NCBI RefSeq assembly: GCF_003201975.1 | Contig: NZ_QJJQ01000001.1 | Location: 558,001-622,000 of the forward strand | Source of the DNA: Pseudogracilibacillus auburnensis | GTDB lineage: Bacteria > Bacillota > Bacilli > Bacillales > Amphibacillaceae | DNA length: 64,000 bases | Direction: 5' to 3' | In this document: piece by piece, positions 60,308 through 64,000 of the stretch | How the letters are laid out: every line of letters begins with the position of its first letter | How positions within the stretch are numbered: the stretch's first letter is position 1 | The notes under the pieces: model-generated | The model's input: the letters and a program-made list of their open reading frames with translations, nothing else | Database searches by the model: none | Told to the model about the DNA's origin: nothing | Program-made: the position numbers and the translations under genes

Positions 60308-60784
60308 ATGGAAAAACAAAAACATTCAGAGGAAAAAGTTGATATATTTTGGAAAACATTTTTAAAGGAAACTGGCAGACCTAAAACAACAAAATATTTA
60401 GAAGTCTTTCATTTTGAATTAACTGAAAAGTGGGCCAATGAATTATTACGATTAGTACTCATTGGACAAAAGAAAGCAACAGCAAGTAGTTTATGGAGTT
60501 ATGGACTTGAAGATGAGCATATGCCTGAGATTGGTGATTTTAGTATTGTTACTGATTGGGAAGGTGTACCACGGTGTGTTATTCAAACAATCGCGATAAC
60601 AATTCTTCCGTTTTCAGATATTACATATGATATTTGTAAACGTGAGGGAGAGGACGACACATTGGAATCCTGGCGTGATGGTCATATTCGTTTCTTTAAG
60701 GAAGAAGGGAAGGCACTTGGTTATGAGTTTAGAAATGATATGCCAGTGGTTTTTGAAGACTTTGAGGTAGTATACCAAATTTGA
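60308..60784 (+). CDS. ASCH-domain protein
   Basis: 158 residues. After a charged start come LLRLVLIGQKKATASSLWSY near 46, MPEIGDFSIVTDWEG near 72 and PRCVIQTIAITILPFSDIT near 87, matching ASCH (RNA-binding/PUA-like) domains. The C-terminal DTLESWRDGHIRFF is also usual. Some ASCH proteins hydrolyse N4-acetylcytidine; that activity is not assured here. Confidence 0.82.
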   Translation: MEKQKHSEEKVDIFWKTFLKETGRPKTTKYLEVFHFELTEKWANELLRLVLIGQKKATASSLWSYGLEDEHMPEIGDFSIVTDWEGVPRCVIQTIAITILPFSDITYDICKREGEDDTLESWRDGHIRFFKEEGKALGYEFRNDMPVVFEDFEVVYQI

Positions 60785-61255
60785 ACTACCTCCACTACTA
60801 GAAGTGGGGATTTCTACGAACACCCGATTAACGTTTAGTTATCTAAGTAGGATCTACCTGTAGTTTCTACGGTAAAAGCAGAATTCGAACGTTTTAGCGT
60901 CCTGCTTGGTTTTCGTTTTTACATTAGACGTGGCGATTAGAATGTTGAAGGTTTTTATAAAGCGGACTCATTTTTTACTGGAACCAAAATTGATTTAAGC
61001 GAGCCGTTGAAGAAAATAATGAAAAAGAGACATGGACAGAAGAAAAGGTGAGAGAAGTGATTGATGTATTTTATCATTTCCTATTCTTTTTACCTCCAAA
61101 TTGTTAAAGGGGAGATTCACTTTCTTAAGAGCTAGATTGTGAAGAAATGGATTTACTTAATCGGATAATCTGTTGTAAACTGAATTACATAAGATGATAA
61201 CTATTTATATTCTATTTAGACCATGATAAATAAAACAATAAGGGAGAAAATAAAT
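60785..61255. other. Gene remnants after the ASCH gene
   Basis: CTCCACT/AGTGGGG at 60786-60810 forms a hairpin. Near 61001-61107 a frame ending AVEENNEKETWTEEKVREVI and stopping after FFLPPNC is probably the tail of a lost gene. I cannot assign it. Confidence 0.4.
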
Positions 61256-61828
61256 ATGGCAAATGAAAATAATAATAAGGCACTGGCACAAGAGCAATGT
61301 GAAGAATTACTAGGAGCATTGAAAGCCCGTTTTGAAAAAAATATGCACCGCCATGAAGGGCTTGAATGGGCTAGAGTCCAAGAAAAACTAGAAGCTAATA
61401 CTGAAAAATTGTGGTCGCTCAGTGAAATGGAAAGAACTGGCGGTGAACCGGATGTTGTCGGTTATGTTAAAGAGAAGGACGAATACATTTTTTATGATTG
61501 TTCTACGGAAAGTCCTAAAGGGCGTAGAAGCGTTTGTTACGATCGGGAAGCACTGGAGTCAAGAAAAAAACACAAACCAGAAAATAGTGCTATTGATATG
61601 GCAACTTCCATGGGCATTGAACTTTTAACGGAAGACCAATATCAGGAGCTGCAGAAGCTTGAAAATTTCGATATGAAAACATCGAGCTGGGTGCAAACAC
61701 CTGCAAATATTCGAAAACTCGGTGGAGCCATCTTTTGTGATCGGCGCTATGACACTGTCTTTGTGTACCATAATGGAGCAGAATCCTACTATGCTGCCAG
61801 GGGTTTCCGTGGCTCACTAACGGTTTAA
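61256..61828 (+). CDS. DUF4256 family protein
   Basis: A 190-residue protein of unknown function. Segments EELLGALKARFEKNMHRHEG near 20, MERTGGEPDVVG near 60, FYDCSTESPKGRRSVCYDRE near 78 and the terminal YHNGAESYYAARGFRGSL match what I know of DUF4256. AGGGAGAAAATAAAT precedes ATG at 61256. No signal peptide or membrane segment. A terminator follows. Confidence 0.85.
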   Translation: MANENNNKALAQEQCEELLGALKARFEKNMHRHEGLEWARVQEKLEANTEKLWSLSEMERTGGEPDVVGYVKEKDEYIFYDCSTESPKGRRSVCYDREALESRKKHKPENSAIDMATSMGIELLTEDQYQELQKLENFDMKTSSWVQTPANIRKLGGAIFCDRRYDTVFVYHNGAESYYAARGFRGSLTV

Positions 61829-61887
61829 ATTTTGCATAGACAACTAAATTGTATTTCTGAATGGATTTACCGTAAAGCTGTAATTTT

Positions 61888-61922
61888 TGGCGCGTCTATA
61901 TAGGAACGCGCCATTTATATTT
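61888..61922 (+). terminator. Intrinsic terminator after the DUF4256 gene
   Basis: GC-rich stem TGGCGCGT/ACGCGCCA with loop CTATATAGGA, followed by TTTATATTT. Confidence 0.85.
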
Positions 61923-61956
61923 AAGTGGATCATCGTTTTATAAAGTGAAAAAATCT

Positions 61957-62345
61957 ACTACAAGGACACAATTATCCTTGATTTGTACCTTTTCAATCTG
62001 GTTGTAAGTAACCCTATTTTCTTTCCATTTAAAGGACTAAGATGAATCTGTAATTTCATCGATACATTTAAAAAACTATGAATCCCCATATGCTTCAACT
62101 GCAATTGAGACACCTTTCCATTTGCAGCTGCTTTTGGATGATGAAGTGCGCTTTCAATTCCATCATTGACAAAAACAAACGTTGTACCCCCTGCTTTATT
62201 AGTTTTCTATTTTTTTATGTGCGAATACAAAAACCGGCATATGGAAAGTAGCATGATCTCCCCAAATAATTCACTTCACTATTAAACATTCTTTTTCCCA
62301 TGATAATAGCCCCTAACAGTGTGTAGGTGTATCACCATCTCAATT
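61957..62345 (-). pseudogene. Decayed dihydrofolate reductase/RibD-like gene
   Basis: Read on the minus strand, pieces appear in family order across frames: GAIIMGKRMFNSEVN, then (shifted) WGDHATFHMPVFVFAHKK, a stop, GGTTFVFVNDGIESALHH, and MKLQIHLSPL. These match RibD C-terminal/DHFR-like proteins (an 'HATFHMPVFV' and 'GGTTF-FV-DGIESAL' pattern). At least one frameshift and one stop break it. It would once have been an NADPH-dependent reductase. Confidence 0.75.
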
Positions 62346-62465
62346 CCATCAAAACATAGGAAGTTTTCCCTCTGGAAAAAGTCCATTTCAGTAAACTGAG
62401 ATGTTCAGTAGAGAAAAAATTTCACGCAAGAATAGTATGCGCACATTTTAATTCTGAAAATAGAC

Positions 62466-62520
62466 TTTACAAACATTAGTATGATGTATATAATCAGTTA
62501 TATAACATTGGTTATATAAC
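62466..62520 (+). promoter_or_regulatory. Promoter and paired operator of the second TetR gene
   Basis: TTTACA (62466-62471) and TATAAT (62489-62494) are 17 bp apart. Two identical palindromes GTTATATAAC follow at 62497-62506 and 62511-62520, just past the -10. This is a likely TetR binding site giving autorepression. Confidence 0.85.
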
Positions 62521-62549
62521 GTGTGTTTTATAAGGGGGGAGACTGTACA

Positions 62550-63134
62550 ATGGCACCACGAACGAAATTTTCTAAGGAACAAATTATCGATTCAGCTTTT
62601 TTTATTGCCAAATCAGAAGGGATCGATCGGATTACCATCAGAAAAGTAGCTGCCCATCTGGGTAGTTCTAGTGCACCTATTTATGTGAATTTTAATGATG
62701 TAGAAGAGCTCAAACAAGCAGTTATAAATAAAATAGTTGAGCTAAGTCAACGGATGATCAAGGAACAAAATACAGGAAACCCATTTGCAGATATAGGGAT
62801 CGCTAGTCTTAAAATGGCAACGGAATATCCTGTTTTGATACGAGATTTTGTTTTGAAACCAAATGAATATTTGAAAGAGTATGACCAAGAAATGGGTGGG
62901 AATTTTACCGAACTCATGAAACAAGATCCTGAACTTAAAGGTTTTACGGATGATGAATTGATGACCATCTTATTAAAAATGAGGATTTTCCAAACAGGAC
63001 TCACCCTTATGGTAGCCAATGGGTTGCTTCCTAAGGAATTTGATTTAGATAAAATGCTTGAATTGTCAGATAGTGTTGCTGGAGATATCGTCTTAGGAAC
63101 TCGTTCGAGAAAAGAAGAAAGAAAAAGAAACTAG
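62550..63134 (+). CDS. TetR-family transcriptional regulator
   Basis: A 194-residue regulator. The DNA-binding domain is IIDSAFFIAKSEGIDRITIR followed by KVAAHLGSSSAPIYVNFNDVEEL. The C-terminal half looks like a TetR_C domain with unknown ligand. ATG at 62550 follows a GGGGGGAG site. The paired palindromes upstream fit autorepression, and the serine hydrolase gene 30 bp downstream is probably co-transcribed and co-regulated. Confidence 0.87.
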   Translation: MAPRTKFSKEQIIDSAFFIAKSEGIDRITIRKVAAHLGSSSAPIYVNFNDVEELKQAVINKIVELSQRMIKEQNTGNPFADIGIASLKMATEYPVLIRDFVLKPNEYLKEYDQEMGGNFTELMKQDPELKGFTDDELMTILLKMRIFQTGLTLMVANGLLPKEFDLDKMLELSDSVAGDIVLGTRSRKEERKRN

Positions 63135-63163
63135 TCATTTTTTTATAAATAGGAGGAATTACT

Positions 63164-64000
63164 ATGGTGACGTTAGGGAAGTCAATGTTAGATCAATCGT
63201 TTTTGAACGATACGGTGAATCAAATGGTGAAAAAGGGAAAAAACTTTGGTGCTGTGTTGTGTGTAGAACAAGGGAACGATGACTTTTCCTGGATCGGTTC
63301 GGCAGGGAATCTTCAATTCGATAATCAGTATTTTATGACGAGTGTAACAAAATTGTATGTAACAGCTGTCATTTTAAAATTAAAAGCAGACAATCGTTTG
63401 CATTTGGAGGATAAAATATCAAAATATCTTGCAGATGATATGATGGATGGCTTACACGTATTGAATGGGGTTGATTATTCATACGACATCACGATTCAGC
63501 ATCTAATTTCCAATACATCAGGCATTGCCGATTATTTCAAGCAAAAGCAAGCTAATGGTGAAGCGGGAGGATCGGATCTTTTTAACGGTCGGGATGAAGC
63601 CTGGCCTTTAGAGAAAACACTTGCAAGCATCAAGAAAATCAAACCTCAATTTAAACCAGGGCAAAAAGCTAGCTATTGTGGAACAAATTATCAGCTCCTA
63701 GGTAGAATCATAGAAAATCTTACAGACATGCCAATAAAAGAAGTCTTTAAATCTTACATTTTTGACAAATTAAATTTGACTAAAACATATGTTTATAAAG
63801 ATGAAAACGATACGAAGCCCATTTCACTTTACTATAAGTCTCAACCTCTTCATGTTCCCAAATTTATTTCATGTCCTTCCTTTACACCTGAAGGAGGCAT
63901 CGTATCCACGGCTCATGAAACGATGATCTTTCTTAAAGCTTTTTTCACAGGGTACTTTTTTCCGAAAGAGGAAATCGAGGGTTTGAAAAAGTGGCATTTC
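63164..64000 (+). CDS. Beta-lactamase-family serine hydrolase (3' end outside window)
   Basis: A class C beta-lactamase/DD-peptidase-fold protein, truncated by the window after ~279 residues. The active-site S-x-x-K is SVTKLYVTA near 65. ISNTSGIADYFKQK near 112 is usual for the family. The second motif reads YCGTNYQLLGRIIE near 170, where Y-S-N or Y-S-D is more common. AGGAGGAATT precedes ATG. No signal peptide is visible, so it is probably cytosolic. The substrate is unknown. Confidence 0.88.
   Translation, partial: MVTLGKSMLDQSFLNDTVNQMVKKGKNFGAVLCVEQGNDDFSWIGSAGNLQFDNQYFMTSVTKLYVTAVILKLKADNRLHLEDKISKYLADDMMDGLHVLNGVDYSYDITIQHLISNTSGIADYFKQKQANGEAGGSDLFNGRDEAWPLEKTLASIKKIKPQFKPGQKASYCGTNYQLLGRIIENLTDMPIKEVFKSYIFDKLNLTKTYVYKDENDTKPISLYYKSQPLHVPKFISCPSFTPEGGIVSTAHETMIFLKAFFTGYFFPKEEIEGLKKWHF

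Noticed and set aside
60786-60815. Right end of an IS200/IS605-type element
   Set aside because: A CTCCACT/AGTGGGG hairpin followed by GATTTCTACG is suggestive, but there is no tnpA/tnpB sequence or matching left end in the window.

Overview
The window is chromosomal DNA from a low-GC, endospore-forming Firmicute of the Bacillaceae. The evidence is a backbone in nearly Bacillus subtilis order: the end of the purine operon (purF-purM-purN-purH-purD), then yerA, yerB, yerC, pcrB, pcrA, ligA, camS/yerH, a proline permease, gatCAB, dgkB and rlmCD (yefA). Zur-type operators, TTG/GTG starts with strong AGGAGG sites and an exosporium-type collagen-like gene agree. I saw no rRNA, tRNA or CRISPR array. 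The species cannot be named from this sequence.

Layout. 1-5.7 kb: purine biosynthesis, ending in an intrinsic terminator immediately followed by the 5' remnant of a class C group II intron and a decayed ThiF-like gene. 7.9-17.8 kb: yerA-yerB-yerC, then pcrB-pcrA-ligA-camS. 18-21 kb: a PucR/PutR-type regulator and 1-pyrroline-5-carboxylate dehydrogenase. 21.3-23.6 kb: two CobW/ZNG-type GTPase genes, each behind its own Zur box (zinc limitation). 24.1-29.5 kb: a spore-surface locus with a small Cys-rich protein, a 683-residue collagen-like protein, a glycosyltransferase, a pyruvyl transferase and a Cys-rich protein that may join a CotY/CotZ-like part to an Ena-like beta domain. 30.9-37.3 kb: proline permease, gatCAB and dgkB. 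37.7-46.6 kb: a catabolic island between dgkB and rlmCD, with an APC permease, a second PucR regulator, an aldehyde dehydrogenase, a 3-hydroxyacid dehydrogenase, a two-part membrane system and L-serine dehydratase. 48.8-64 kb: accessory DNA with two TetR systems, two ABC exporters, single-domain enzymes and several decayed genes.

Two signals are not explained by the genes. First, at least six intergenic spacers carry degenerate tandem arrays of different sequence but nearly the same period, 20-21 bp (two helical turns): about 795-925, 11485-11566, 21022-21115, 35978-36140, 37386-37505 and 46630-46770. Second, a family of 150-400 bp interspersed hairpin elements, three copies with a 32-bp palindrome, occupies spacers at about 7.3, 11.0, 29.8-30.3 and 42.3 kb.

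The best candidate for a new biological system is the 24-29.5 kb locus, which resembles a gene set for a spore appendage with a collagen-like fibre and its sugar decoration. The phased arrays are the best candidate for an undescribed DNA- or RNA-level feature. Functional claims rest on motif recognition by eye; no database search was run.
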